Positions 55,383-64,000 of a DNA stretch of 64,000 nucleotides are shown in pieces; position 1 is the stretch's first letter, and the number at the start of each line of letters is the position of its first letter. This DNA is from Hyphomicrobiales bacterium (GTDB taxonomy: Bacteria; Pseudomonadota; Alphaproteobacteria; Rhizobiales; Ancalomicrobiaceae): positions 1 to 64,000 of the forward strand of contig JAJTBO010000012.1 of the NCBI GenBank assembly GCA_021286855.1. The letters are read 5' to 3'. Made by a program: the position numbers and the translations under genes. The notes under the pieces are model-generated. The model was not told the DNA's origin. It ran no database searches and worked only from the letters and a program-made list of their open reading frames with translations.

Positions 55383-56120
55383 ATGTTCGATCTGACCGGC
55401 AAGGTCGCTCTCGTCACCGGCGCCACCGGCGGCATCGGCGCGGCGATCGCCAAGGCCCTGCACGCCCGCGGCGCGACCGTCGCGCTCTCCGGCACCCGCG
55501 CGCCGGTGCTCGAGGCGCTGAAGGCGGAGCTCGGCGAGCGCGCCGAGATCTTCGTCTGCAATCTCTCCGACCGCGCCTCGGTCGAGGCGCTGGTTCCCGC
55601 CGTCGAGGCGAAGCTCGGGCGGGTCGACGTCCTCGTCAACAACGCCGGCATCACCCGCGACAACCTCTTCATGCGCATGAAGGACGAAGAGTGGGATCAG
55701 GTGCTCGAGGTCAACCTCGGCTCGACCTTCCGCCTCGCCCGCGCCTGCATGAAGGGCATGATGAAGCGCCGCTTCGGCCGCGTGATCTCGATCACCTCGG
55801 TGGTCGGCGTCACCGGCAATCCGGGCCAGGGCAACTACGCCGCCGCCAAGGCCGGCATGATCGGAATGTCGAAGTCGCTCGCCCAGGAAGTGGCGAGCCG
55901 CTCGATCACCGTCAACTGCGTCGCCCCGGGCTTCATCGCCACGCCGATGACCGACGCCCTGAACGACAAGCAGAAGGAAGGAATCCTCGCCGCGGTGCCG
56001 GCCGGCCGGCTCGGTTCGGCGGAGGAGATCGCCGCCGCGGTGGTCTTCCTCGCCAGCGACGAGGCGTCCTACGTGACCGGCCAGACGCTCCACGTCAACG
56101 GCGGCATGGCCATGATCTGA
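55383..56120 (+). CDS. fabG: 3-oxoacyl-ACP reductase
   Basis: Reduces beta-ketoacyl-ACP with NADPH. It has 245 residues. Motifs are VALVTGATGGIGAAIAKALH (cofactor), DVLVNNAGITRDNL, catalytic Ser in VISITSVVGVTG and Tyr/Lys in GNYAAAKAGMIGM. GAGGAGGAAC lies just before the ATG. It sits 35 bp after fabD and is followed by a terminator, so fabD-fabG form a unit and acpP has its own promoter. Confidence 0.97.
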   Translation: MFDLTGKVALVTGATGGIGAAIAKALHARGATVALSGTRAPVLEALKAELGERAEIFVCNLSDRASVEALVPAVEAKLGRVDVLVNNAGITRDNLFMRMKDEEWDQVLEVNLGSTFRLARACMKGMMKRRFGRVISITSVVGVTGNPGQGNYAAAKAGMIGMSKSLAQEVASRSITVNCVAPGFIATPMTDALNDKQKEGILAAVPAGRLGSAEEIAAAVVFLASDEASYVTGQTLHVNGGMAMI

Positions 56121-56124
56121 TTGA

Positions 56125-56153
56125 GGAAAAGCCCGCGGAATACGGGCTTTTCC
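56125..56153 (+). terminator. terminator after fabG
   Basis: An 11-bp perfect stem GGAAAAGCCCG / CGGGCTTTTCC with a 7-base loop. The T-run lies in the descending arm of the stem. It is 5 bp after the fabG stop and separates fabG from acpP transcription. Confidence 0.8.
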
Positions 56154-56572
56154 GCGCACTTTCCGAGCCGCCGGTGCGACTGGTCAAGGTCGGCAAAGTG
56201 TGCTAGCAACCACCCCGGTCCTGCCCAGAGCGGCAGGGTCGGGAACCGAGACGGAGAGGCCCGCACACCCGTGGAGCCTCGTCGCATCGGTCCCGAAGAC
56301 GATCGCGAGCCTGGCGGGAAAGACCCGTGGCTCGGCCGGGGGGCGAGATCGTCGACGGGGGCCCCTTCGTCCGGGATGGTCCGCCGAACGGCGGCGCGAG
56401 GAAGGTGGGGAATGGTTCCGGCGGCGAGCGGAGCAGGTGGCTCCGGCTCGGGCGCTCGGAACCGAGGGCGGACGCGCGAGACGATCGCCGTCCGAAGCAG
56501 TTTCGCATCGGGGCGCCGACGGGGACGTCGGTGGTTCGGGGTCGGTTTATCCTCTTCTGGGAAGAAAAGCAC
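56154..56572. other. intergenic region upstream of acpP
   Basis: No gene is visible. A weak promoter-like pair, TGGTCA and TAGCAA 17 bases apart, lies near 56180-56210 (CTGGTCAAGGTCGGCAAAG then TGTGCTAGCAA). The remaining 350 bases form a long, GC-rich untranslated leader for acpP; I see no known riboswitch or small-RNA signature in it. Confidence 0.4.
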
Positions 56573-56812
56573 ATGAGCGACATCGCTGAACGCGTGAAGA
56601 AGATCGTGATCGAGCACCTCGGCGTCGACGCCGAAAAGGTGACCGAGAACGCGAGCTTCATCGACGACCTCGGCTCCGACTCGCTGGACGTGGTCGAGCT
56701 GGTCATGGCGTTCGAAGAAGAATTCGGCGTCGAGATTCCGGACGATGCCGCCGAGACGATCCTGACCGTCGGCGACGCGGTCAAGTTCCTCGAGAAGAAC
56801 GTGGCCGCCTGA
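56573..56812 (+). CDS. acpP: acyl carrier protein
   Basis: Acyl carrier protein of 79 residues. The phosphopantetheine serine is Ser37 in [20 protein letters not shown]. The acidic helical sequence is typical. It carries growing fatty acids between Fab enzymes. It lies between fabG and fabF, as in nearly all proteobacteria. A 420-base leader precedes it. Confidence 0.98.
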   Translation: MSDIAERVKKIVIEHLGVDAEKVTENASFIDDLGSDSLDVVELVMAFEEEFGVEIPDDAAETILTVGDAVKFLEKNVAA

Positions 56813-57107
56813 GGCCGGACGGATCGCGCGAGACTTCGCGCGATCCGTTTCGCGTCTTCGGTCGCATGATGAGGCGCGCCGGCCCACGTGGCCGGCGTCC
56901 ATGCGTCGGGTGACCCCTGCGCCGCCGACCGCGCCCCCGCGTCGCGTCGCCGTCGCAGCCGGGCGAGCCCGCTTCGACGATCGCTCCTCTCGGCGCGCCC
57001 GCCGCCGTCGAAGGACGATCTCCGCGGCTCCATCCCCCGACCTCCTTCCCCGCGTTCGGCTCGGTCGGACGCATTCGAAACGAGCGGGCGTGAGAACGAG
57101 GGTCGCG

Positions 57108-58367
57108 ATGCGTCGTGTGGTCGTCACGGGTCTGGGTATGGTCACGCCGCTCGGCTGCGGCGTCGAGGCGACCTGGTCGAACATCCTGGCGGGCAAGAGC
57201 GGCGCCGTCCGCATCACCGACTTCGAGGTCGAGGACATCGCCGCCAAGATCGCCTGCCGGATTCCGCGCGGCGACGGCACGAACGGCACCTACGATCCCG
57301 ACCAGTGGATGGATCCCAAGGAACAGCGCAAGGTCGACGAGTTCATCGTCTTCGCGATGGCCGCCGCCAAGCAGGCGCTCGACGACGCCGACTGGCATCC
57401 CGAGAGCCGTGAGGACCAGTGCGCCACCGGCGTCATGATCGGGTCCGGCATCGGCGGCCTCGGCGGCATCTACGACGCCTCGATCACGCTCAAGGAACGC
57501 GGTCCCCGCCGGATCTCGCCGTTCTTCATCCCCGGTCGCCTGATCAATCTGGCCGGCGGCTACGTCTCCATCGAGCACGGCCTCAAGGGGCCGAACCACG
57601 CGGTCGTCACCGCCTGTTCGACCGGCACCCACGCCATCGGCGACGCCGCTCGTCTGATCGCCTTCGGCGACGCCGAGGTGATGGTCGCCGGCGGCGCCGA
57701 GAGCGCGGTCAATCGGCTGTCGCTCGCCGGCTTCGCCGCCTGCCGGGCGCTCGCCACGGCGTTCAACGACGATCCGACCCGCGCCTCGCGCCCCTACGAC
57801 AAGAACCGCGACGGTTTCGTCATGGGCGAGGGCGCCGGCATCGTCGTGCTCGAGGAGTACGAGCACGCCAAGGCGCGGGGCGCGAAGATCTACGCCGAAG
57901 TGATCGGCTACGGCCTCTCCGGCGACGCCTACCACATCACCGCTCCCACCGAGGACGGCGACGGCGCCTATCGCTGCATGGAGGCGGCGTTGAAGCGGGC
58001 CGGCATCACGGCCTCCGACGTCGACTACATCAACGCCCACGGCACCTCGACCATGGCCGACGGCATCGAATTGGCGGCGGTCGAGCGTCTGCTCGGCAAC
58101 CATGCCGCCAACGTCGCGATGTCCTCGACCAAGTCGATGACCGGCCATCTGCTCGGCGCGGCCGGCGCGATCGAGGCGATCTTCTCGATCCTGGCGATTC
58201 GCGATCAGATCTGCCCGCCGACCATCAACCTCGACGAACCGTCGGTGGAGACGGCGATCGATCTGGTGCCGCATACGCCCAAGTCGAAGAAGATCGACGT
58301 GGTCCTGTCGAATTCCTTCGGGTTCGGCGGCACCAACGCCACCGTGATCTTCCGCAAGGTGGATTGA
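57108..58367 (+). CDS. fabF: 3-oxoacyl-ACP synthase II
   Basis: The elongating ketoacyl-ACP synthase, 419 residues. The active site is Cys in VTACSTGTHAIGDAAR, His in INAHGTSTMADGIE and the second His plus GFGGTN in SNSFGFGGTNATVIF. ATG 57108 has GAGGG upstream; the frame extends 69 codons before it without family sequence. A hairpin overlapping the stop codon ends the transcript, so mltG downstream has its own promoter or relies on readthrough. Confidence 0.97.
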   Translation: MRRVVVTGLGMVTPLGCGVEATWSNILAGKSGAVRITDFEVEDIAAKIACRIPRGDGTNGTYDPDQWMDPKEQRKVDEFIVFAMAAAKQALDDADWHPESREDQCATGVMIGSGIGGLGGIYDASITLKERGPRRISPFFIPGRLINLAGGYVSIEHGLKGPNHAVVTACSTGTHAIGDAARLIAFGDAEVMVAGGAESAVNRLSLAGFAACRALATAFNDDPTRASRPYDKNRDGFVMGEGAGIVVLEEYEHAKARGAKIYAEVIGYGLSGDAYHITAPTEDGDGAYRCMEAALKRAGITASDVDYINAHGTSTMADGIELAAVERLLGNHAANVAMSSTKSMTGHLLGAAGAIEAIFSILAIRDQICPPTINLDEPSVETAIDLVPHTPKSKKIDVVLSNSFGFGGTNATVIFRKVD

Positions 58368-58389
58368 GACGGGGAGTTTTCCCCGTCTC
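58366..58389 (+). terminator. terminator overlapping the fabF stop
   Basis: A perfect 10-bp stem GAGACGGGGA / TCCCCGTCTC with a 4-base GTTT loop. It begins inside the fabF stop codon. No T-run follows, but the stability and position support a terminator. Confidence 0.6.
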
Positions 58390-58612
58390 GACCGCGTCTT
58401 CGGCGAAAGACGCCTTGATCCCGCCCCGCGCGCGCGGTCCGATGCGCCGTCGCGCCCGAGGCGAGACGGAGATTCGCAACGAAGGGTCGAACGCTCCGGC
58501 GACGGCCCGTCCCGGCCGTGGGAGCTTTCGGAAACGTGGTTTCGCCATGTTTCTCCGATCCTCTCCGCCCCCGACGACGAGGCCGGACCGGCCGACCGAT
58601 CCGCGAGGTGTC

Positions 58613-59839
58613 ATGACGACCGAACCGAACGAGACGACCGCCGCGACCGGCGCGTCCGAAACGCCGGCGCCGCCGCCCGCCGAAGCGCAGGCCCAGACGC
58701 AGAGTCAGACGCAGACCCCGGCCAAGGAGGCTCCGTCCGAAGCCCGCGCCGAGGCCTCGCGCCCGCCGAAGAGCCCGCGCGCCGCGATCGAACCGACCGA
58801 GGTGCCGCCGCCGCCGAAGCGCTCGAAGGCGGCGAAGAGCTCGACCGTCAACTTCCTCAACGCCATCTTCACGGTGATCACCGCCACGGTGCTCGGCGCC
58901 GGCGGCTTCGCCTGGCTCGCCAAACAGCGCTTCGAGGCGGTCGGCCCGCTCACCGAACCGGTGGTGGTCGTCATCCCCGCCGCCATGGGCACCGGCGCCA
59001 TCGCCGACCTGCTCGAGAAGAAGGGCGTCGTCTCCGACGGGTCGACCTTCGCCATGGCCGCCAAGCTGAGCGGCTCGGCCGACAAGCTGAAGGCCGGCGA
59101 ATACGAGTTTCCCCCCGCCGTCTCGATGCGCGAGGCGATGGAGGAGATCGTCGAGGGACGCACCGTCCAACACCGCATCACCTTCCCGGAAGGCTGGTCG
59201 AGCGAACAGATCGTCCACCGTCTGCTCGAGGACAAGATCCTTTCCGGCAAGATCGGGTCGATCCCCGACGAAGGTTCGCTGCTGCCGGAGACCTATTCCT
59301 ACTCCTACGGCTCGACCACCCGCGAACAGATCATCGAGCAGATGCGCAAGGCGATGGAGCGCCGCGTCGCCGACGTCTGGGCGCATCGCTCGCCCGGCCT
59401 GCCGCTCGCCTCGCCGAAGGAACTGGTGGTTCTCGCCTCGATCGTCGAGAAGGAGACCGGCAAGGCCGACGAACGCCCGCGCGTCGCCGCCGTCTTCATC
59501 AACCGCCTGAAGAAGAACATGCGGCTCGAGACCGATCCGACCGTTCTCTACGGCCTCTACGGCGGCAAGGCGTGGCTCGAGGGGCGCGCCATCACCCGCT
59601 CCGACCTCGCCTCCGCGACGCCCTACAACACCTATCGCATCCTCGGCCTGCCGCCGGGACCGATCTGCAATCCGGGCCGCGCCGCGCTCGAGGCGGTGGC
59701 CAATCCGTCGCGCACCAACGAACTGTTCTTCGTCGCCGACGGCACCGGCGGCCACGTCTTCGCCGAGACGCTCGACGAGCACAACCGCAACGTCCAGCGC
59801 TGGCGCGCCATCGAACAGGGCCGCAAGCCGACGCCCTGA
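58613..59839 (+). CDS. mltG: endolytic murein transglycosylase MltG
   Basis: A peptidoglycan lytic transglycosylase thought to terminate nascent glycan strands. It has 408 residues. A long Pro/Ala/Thr-rich cytosolic N-terminus and one membrane helix (about residues 85-105, FLNAIFTVITATVLGAGGFA) precede the YceG domain. The LysM-like half contains VVVVIPAAMGTGAIADLLEK; the catalytic half has LASIVEKETGKADERPRVAA with the catalytic Glu, then VFINRLKKNMRLETDPTVLY and NTYRILGLPPGPICNPG. I chose ATG 58613 with GAGG upstream; ATG 58547 would lengthen the disordered part by 22 residues. Confidence 0.94.
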   Translation: MTTEPNETTAATGASETPAPPPAEAQAQTQSQTQTPAKEAPSEARAEASRPPKSPRAAIEPTEVPPPPKRSKAAKSSTVNFLNAIFTVITATVLGAGGFAWLAKQRFEAVGPLTEPVVVVIPAAMGTGAIADLLEKKGVVSDGSTFAMAAKLSGSADKLKAGEYEFPPAVSMREAMEEIVEGRTVQHRITFPEGWSSEQIVHRLLEDKILSGKIGSIPDEGSLLPETYSYSYGSTTREQIIEQMRKAMERRVADVWAHRSPGLPLASPKELVVLASIVEKETGKADERPRVAAVFINRLKKNMRLETDPTVLYGLYGGKAWLEGRAITRSDLASATPYNTYRILGLPPGPICNPGRAALEAVANPSRTNELFFVADGTGGHVFAETLDEHNRNVQRWRAIEQGRKPTP

Positions 59840-59960
59840 TCCGGCGGCGACCGCCGCCCTTCGCCTTCCCCGCCGTCTCCGGGCACGACGGCGGTCGACG
59901 TCGCCGCCGCGCGGCGTCCCGGGTCGTCCGGCCCGCCCGATCGAGACGGAGAACGCGCCG

Positions 59961-60848
59961 ATGCCGCTCTACAGCATGACCGGGTTCGCCCGCCGCGACG
60001 GAACCGCCGGCAGCCAGCGTTGGACCTGGGAGCTGCGCTCGGTCAACGGCAAAGGCCTCGACGTCCGCCTGCGCCTGCCGCCCGGCCTCGACCGGCTGGA
60101 GATCCAGGCCCGCCGCCGCCTCTCCGACCGCCTCGTCCGCGGCAACGTCCAGGCGGCGCTGACCCTGACGCGCGAGACTCAGGCGACGACGCTGCGGATC
60201 AACGACGAAGTGCTCGAAGCCGTCCTCGCCGCGATGAACCGCATCGCCGACAAGATCGACGCCACCGCCCCGACCCTCGATGGGATCCTCGCCATCAAGG
60301 GCGTTCTGGAGACCTCCGAGGTCGAAGACGACGAGGACGCCCGCGCCGCTCTCGACGCGGCGCTGCTCGCCGGCCTCGACGGGGCCGTCGAGGATCTCGT
60401 CGCCGCCCGCGCCGGCGAGGGCGCGGCGATCGGCCGGGTCCTGCTCGGCCAGGTCGACGAGATCGAACGCCTCACCGCCGCGGCGGAGGCGCATCCCGCC
60501 CGCACGCCCGAGGCGATCCGGGCGCGGCTCGCCGAACAGGTCGAGGCTCTGATGGGCGCGGTTCCGGCGCTCGATCCGCAGCGTCTCGCTCAAGAAGCGG
60601 TGCTGATCGCCACCCGCGCCGACATCCGCGAGGAGCTCGATCGGCTGACCGCCCACATCGCCGAGGCCCGCCGTCTGTTGACCGGCGGCGGCGCGGTCGG
60701 CCGTCGCCTCGACTTCCTCACCCAGGAATTCAACCGCGAGACCAACACCCTCTGCTCCAAGGCCAACGTTCGCGATCTGACCGGCATCGGCCTCGATCTG
60801 AAGGCGGTGGTCGATCAGCTGCGCGAGCAGATCCAGAACATCGAGTGA
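59961..60848 (+). CDS. yicC: YicC-family endoribonuclease
   Basis: A 295-residue YicC/YloC protein. It starts [20 protein letters not shown], has [20 protein letters not shown] and ends with [20 protein letters not shown] and [16 protein letters not shown], the family signatures. YicC acts as an endoribonuclease on small RNAs in E. coli. It is usually followed by gmk, as here, with 8 bp between, so the two are almost certainly one transcript. Confidence 0.94.
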   Translation: MPLYSMTGFARRDGTAGSQRWTWELRSVNGKGLDVRLRLPPGLDRLEIQARRRLSDRLVRGNVQAALTLTRETQATTLRINDEVLEAVLAAMNRIADKIDATAPTLDGILAIKGVLETSEVEDDEDARAALDAALLAGLDGAVEDLVAARAGEGAAIGRVLLGQVDEIERLTAAAEAHPARTPEAIRARLAEQVEALMGAVPALDPQRLAQEAVLIATRADIREELDRLTAHIAEARRLLTGGGAVGRRLDFLTQEFNRETNTLCSKANVRDLTGIGLDLKAVVDQLREQIQNIE

Positions 60849-60856
60849 CGCGCCCC

Positions 60857-61495
60857 ATGACCATTTCCGCCGCCGCCCGCCGCGGCCTCGGCTTCGTCCT
60901 CGCCTCGCCCTCCGGCGCCGGCAAGTCGACCCTGTCGCGCCTGCTGATCGAACAGGATCGCGAGATCTCGCTCTCCGTCTCGGTGACGACGCGGGCGCGT
61001 CGCCCCTCCGAGATCGACGGCGTCCACTACCACTTCATCTCGAAGAACCGCTTCCAGGCGCTGCGCGACCACGGCGAGCTGCTCGAATGGGCCGAGGTCC
61101 ACGGCAACTTCTACGGCACGCCGCGCGAGGCGGTGGAACAGGCTTTCGCGAGCGGCCGCGACATCCTCTTCGACATCGATTGGCAGGGCACCGTCCAGGT
61201 CAAGGAGAAGCTGCCCGACGACGTCGTGGCGATCTTCATCCTGCCGCCCTCGATGAAGGAGCTCGCCGCCCGCCTGCACCGCCGCGCCGAGGATTCGGAA
61301 GAGGTGATCGCCAAGCGGTTGGAGAACGCCCGCGTCGAGATCGCCGAATGGCGGCGTTTCGACTACGTCATCGTCAACGACGACCTCGCCCGCGCCTACG
61401 AGGACATCCGCGCCATCCTCAGGACCGAGCGCCTGAAGCGCTTTCGTCAGACGGGGCTCGAGGGATTCGTCGAGGGGTTGCTGGGGGAGAGGTGA
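60857..61495 (+). CDS. gmk: guanylate kinase
   Basis: Phosphorylates GMP to GDP. It has 212 residues. The P-loop is [16 protein letters not shown], with GMP binding in [36 protein letters not shown] and the lid region [20 protein letters not shown]. The start ATG 60857 lies 8 bp after yicC. It ends the cluster that begins with fabD. Confidence 0.97.
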   Translation: MTISAAARRGLGFVLASPSGAGKSTLSRLLIEQDREISLSVSVTTRARRPSEIDGVHYHFISKNRFQALRDHGELLEWAEVHGNFYGTPREAVEQAFASGRDILFDIDWQGTVQVKEKLPDDVVAIFILPPSMKELAARLHRRAEDSEEVIAKRLENARVEIAEWRRFDYVIVNDDLARAYEDIRAILRTERLKRFRQTGLEGFVEGLLGER

Positions 61496-61580
61496 GCGGA
61501 GGCGAGGGGCTCCCGCGCCGACGTCTTTCTCGACGGCCGACGACTTCGTCGGCCGATGAAATGCGATCGACGTCCGAGGG

Positions 61581-61696
61581 CGATGCTTCGAGACGCGCCT
61601 CCGGCGCTCCTCAACATGAGGCGTATGTGTTTGCTTCGAATATGAAAAACGTCTCATGCTGAGGAGCGGGCCGCAGGCCCGCGTCTCGAAGCATCG
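61581..61696. repeat. palindromic dispersed repeat, copy 2
   Basis: A second copy of the element at 43834-43957. The outer arms CGATGCTTCGAGACG (61581-61595) and CGTCTCGAAGCATCG (61682-61696) are perfectly complementary. The CTCAACATGAGGCGTATGTG stretch and the GAGGAGCGGGCC/GGCCCG inner region match copy 1. The apical part (TTCGAATATGAAAAAC) differs. It sits in the gap between the convergent gmk and rsmA. Confidence 0.8.
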
Positions 61697-61735
61697 CGCA
61701 CGGAAGCGTCACCGCCGCATTCGGCGCGGCGCGCC

Positions 61736-62587
61736 TCACCGCCTCGTCAGCGCGTTCGCCAACCTGACGAACCCCGCGACGTCGATCTCTTCCGCCCGTC
61801 GGGTCGGCTCGATCCCGGCCGCCTCCAGCAGCGCTTGCGCGTTGCCGAGGCTCTTCAGCGACTGCCGCAGCATCTTGCGGCGTTGGCCGAAGGCCGCCGC
61901 GACCACCCGCTCCAGCACGTCCGGATCGACCGCCAGCGGGGCGGCGCGCGGCACGAGCCGCACCACCGACGAAGTCACCTTCGGCGGCGGCGAGAACGCC
62001 TGCGGGCTGAGGTCGAACAGGATCCGCGCCTCGGTGCGCCAACCGGCGAGCACGCCGAGCCGGCCGTAGTGGTCGGTGTCCGGCGTCGCGACGATCCGTT
62101 CGGCGACTTCTCGTTGGAACATCAGCGTGGCGGACGCCCACCACGCCGGCCACGGCTCGGCCCGCAGCCAGCCGACCAAGAGCGGCGTCGCCACGTTGTA
62201 GGGCAGGTTGGCGCAGAGCCGCGCCGGCCGCCCGAAACCGTGCTCCGCGACGAGCGCCGCCATGTCGACTTCGAGCGCGTCCGCTTCGATCACATGCAGC
62301 CGGCCGGGATAGTGGGCGGCGATCTCGGCGAGCGCGGCGAGACAGCGCCGGTCGCGCTCGATCGCCACGACGCGCCCGGCGCCTTCGGCGAGCAGCGCCC
62401 GCGTCAGTCCGCCCGGCCCGGGGCCGACTTCGACGATCAAGTCGCCCTCGAGCGGCCCGCCGGCCCGCGCGATCCGGGCGGTCAGGTTGAGGTCGAGTAG
62501 GAAGTTCTGGCCGAGCGACTTCAGCGCCGCGATCTCGCGGGTGGCGATGACGTCGCGCAGCGGCGGCAGATCGTCGATCTGCGCCAT
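61736..62587 (-). CDS. rsmA: 16S rRNA (adenine1518/1519-N6)-dimethyltransferase
   Basis: RsmA/KsgA dimethylates two adenines in helix 45 of 16S rRNA, a late step in 30S assembly. It has 283 residues. Motifs are [20 protein letters not shown] (SAM), [20 protein letters not shown] with the catalytic NLPY, and [19 protein letters not shown]. The start overlaps the pdxA stop, so the two are coupled. It is the last gene of the surA-pdxA-rsmA series. Confidence 0.97.
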   Translation of the reverse strand: MAQIDDLPPLRDVIATREIAALKSLGQNFLLDLNLTARIARAGGPLEGDLIVEVGPGPGGLTRALLAEGAGRVVAIERDRRCLAALAEIAAHYPGRLHVIEADALEVDMAALVAEHGFGRPARLCANLPYNVATPLLVGWLRAEPWPAWWASATLMFQREVAERIVATPDTDHYGRLGVLAGWRTEARILFDLSPQAFSPPPKVTSSVVRLVPRAAPLAVDPDVLERVVAAAFGQRRKMLRQSLKSLGNAQALLEAAGIEPTRRAEEIDVAGFVRLANALTRR

Positions 62588-63627
62588 CAGGCGTCCCTCG
62601 TCATCGAGGCCGCCATCTTCAGGGCCGCGATCAGGCTGCCGGGGTTCGCCTTGTCGGTTCCCGCAATGTCGAGCGCGGTGCCGTGGTCGGGCGAGGTCCG
62701 CACGAAGGGCAGGCCGAGCGTCACGTTGACCGTCTCGTCGAAGGCCAGCGTCTTCACCGGGATCAGCGCCTGATCGTGATACATGCACAGCGCCGCGTCC
62801 CAGGTCGCTCGCGCCCGGGCGTGGAACATCGTGTCGGCCGGCAGCGGCCCGCGCGCGTCGATCCCCTCGGCGACGAGCCGCGCCACCGCCGGCGCGATCA
62901 CCTCGAGATCCTCGCGGCCCATGGCGCCGTTCTCGCCGGCATGTGGATTGAGCCCGGCGATCGCCAGACGCGGCGCGGCGAAGCCGAAGCGACGCGTCAG
63001 ATCCTGCGCCACGATCCGTCCCGTCGTCACGATCGTCTCGGCGTCGAGGCTGCGCACGGCGTCGGCCAGCGAGACGTGCACCGTCACCGGCACGGTCTTC
63101 ATCTCGGGGCCTGCCAGCATCATCACCGGCCGCCACGCGACCCCGTCGGGCGGCGGCGCGATCGTCGCGGCGAGCGCGCCGAGGAATTCCGTGTGGCCGG
63201 GATGGGCGAAGCCGACGGCGTAGAGCGCGTGCTTGTTGATCGGATTGGTGACGACCGCAGCCGCGTGGCCGGCCGCCACGTCGGCGACCGCCCGTTCGAT
63301 CGCCGCGATCGTCAGCGGCGCGTCGACCACGTCGAGCCGCCCCGGCTCGCCCCGACACGGCAGACCGAGGTCGATCACCGGCAACGCCTCGGCGAAGGTG
63401 GCGGGCGCATCTTCGGGCGAGACGGCGCGCACCGGAATGTCGAGGCCGAGCCGCTCGGCCCGTCGCCGCAGGAAATCGGCCGACCCGATCACGTAGAACG
63501 GGGGAACATCCTCGCCGGCGCGTCGCAGCCACGTCGCGAGCGTCACGTCCGGACCGACGCCGGCCGGCTCCCCCAGGCTCAGCGCCAGCGGGCGCGCCGT
63601 CGTCGTCGCGTGGATCTCGCGCGCCAT
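62587..63627 (-). CDS. pdxA: 4-hydroxythreonine-4-phosphate dehydrogenase
   Basis: Pyridoxal-phosphate biosynthesis enzyme of 346 residues. Typical features are [40 protein letters not shown] with the substrate histidine, [20 protein letters not shown] and [20 protein letters not shown] with the metal ligands. It lies 7 bp downstream of the surA-like gene and overlaps rsmA. Confidence 0.97.
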   Translation of the reverse strand: MAREIHATTTARPLALSLGEPAGVGPDVTLATWLRRAGEDVPPFYVIGSADFLRRRAERLGLDIPVRAVSPEDAPATFAEALPVIDLGLPCRGEPGRLDVVDAPLTIAAIERAVADVAAGHAAAVVTNPINKHALYAVGFAHPGHTEFLGALAATIAPPPDGVAWRPVMMLAGPEMKTVPVTVHVSLADAVRSLDAETIVTTGRIVAQDLTRRFGFAAPRLAIAGLNPHAGENGAMGREDLEVIAPAVARLVAEGIDARGPLPADTMFHARARATWDAALCMYHDQALIPVKTLAFDETVNVTLGLPFVRTSPDHGTALDIAGTDKANPGSLIAALKMAASMTRDA

Positions 63628-63634
63628 GGCGTCC

Positions 63635-64000
63635 TCACCGGCGATAGTCGATGACCGCGATGCGCCGGAGATCGTTGATGTAGCGGCGGGCGAAGACCTC
63701 GCCCTCCTTCTGCCGCAACTCGTCCTCGACCTGACTGCGCACGGTGAAGTCGCCGCCGAGGTCGCGGCGATCGCACACCGCGATGAGCTCGACGCCGAGC
63801 GGCGTGCGCATCGGCTTGGCGAGGTGGCCGGGCTGGACGTCGCCGAGCAGGCCGCGGAACTGCTCGGGCATCTCGTCGGCGGTCCGCTTGCCGAGGTTCT
63901 TGACCACCGCGCGATCGAGCGGCTTCACCTCGGCGAGGAGTTGATCGCAGGAGGTGACCCGCGACCTGAGCGCCTCCGCCTCGCGCATCCGCGCCGCTTC
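63635..64000 (-). CDS. surA: SurA-like peptidylprolyl isomerase, 3' end only
   Basis: The visible 121 residues are the C-terminal part of a SurA/parvulin-type periplasmic chaperone: LKEL-type helices, MPEQFRGLLGDVQPGHLAKP, TPLGVELIAVCDRR and the terminal QVEDELRQKEGEVFARRYIN segment, which is the C-terminal helix that packs back on the N-domain in SurA. The gene continues beyond the right edge of the window. The order surA-pdxA-rsmA is conserved in proteobacteria and supports the call. Confidence 0.85.
   Translation of the reverse strand, partial: EAARMREAEALRSRVTSCDQLLAEVKPLDRAVVKNLGKRTADEMPEQFRGLLGDVQPGHLAKPMRTPLGVELIAVCDRRDLGGDFTVRSQVEDELRQKEGEVFARRYINDLRRIAVIDYRR

Overview
The window is chromosome of a GC-rich alphaproteobacterium, most likely Hyphomicrobiales (Rhizobiales). 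The evidence is gene order rather than a marker comparison: rpsF-rpsR-DUF2232-rplI, dnaB, alr, radA, cvpA-purF; fabD-fabG-acpP-fabF-mltG-yicC-gmk; surA-pdxA-rsmA; guaB ... guaA. I cannot fix family or genus from the sequence alone. Almost all of 10.3-64 kb is compact, GC-rich housekeeping DNA; two stretches stand out as accessory.

Region 1 (1-10.2 kb) is a mobile zone at the 3' end of a tRNA-Gln(CUG) gene (10238-10311, minus strand). An integrative element lies between two copies of the tRNA 3' end (2033-2049 and 10238-10254). It carries a tyrosine recombinase, a ribbon-helix-helix protein, a ParB-like protein, a serine recombinase, an array of Rha/BRO-type phage regulators interleaved with small membrane, lipoprotein and secreted proteins, and a secreted single-HKD nuclease of the phospholipase D superfamily. 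No phage structural, lysis or replication genes are visible. Left of the outer att copy lie decayed versions of the element's own right-end genes, plus an IS66 remnant and a 5'-truncated acyltransferase. I read this as an older related element integrated at the same tRNA (tandem accretion). Repeated GGTACGA motifs just inside both ends look like integrase arm-type sites.

Region 2 (20.7-22.8 kb), directly after guaA, holds an AT-rich gene for a CxxC/CxxC protein of unknown function and a vapBC-like toxin-antitoxin pair.

The backbone runs as follows. 10.6-20.7 kb: ppx/gppA-like, rlmE, hemerythrin, guaB, an RsmB-type methyltransferase, a family-39 glycosyltransferase and guaA. 22.9-27.8 kb: small redox and regulatory genes (flavin reductase-like, aldo/keto reductase, ArsC/Spx-like, a MarR/AhpD-like divergent pair, Rieske, HxlR, a membrane protein/methyltransferase pair). 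27.8-31.5 kb: a two-gene unit of a cytosolic subtilisin-like protease with a large N-terminal region and a ComEC-type metallo-beta-lactamase-fold protein, the best candidate for an undescribed two-gene system. 32-36.3 kb: nnrU, a YfgM-like gene, bamB-like and der. 36.3-46.8 kb: mntP, an SDR, purF, cvpA, radA, MOSC, alr, MFS and dnaB. 47.3-49.3 kb: a FIST-domain soluble chemoreceptor. 49.4-54.2 kb: rplI, DUF2232, rpsR, rpsF, patatin and hemolysin III. 54.4-61.5 kb: fatty acid synthesis followed by mltG, yicC and gmk. 61.7-64 kb: rsmA, pdxA and the 3' end of a surA-like gene, on the opposite strand.

A palindromic repeat of about 120 bp occurs twice (43.8 and 61.6 kb) between housekeeping genes.
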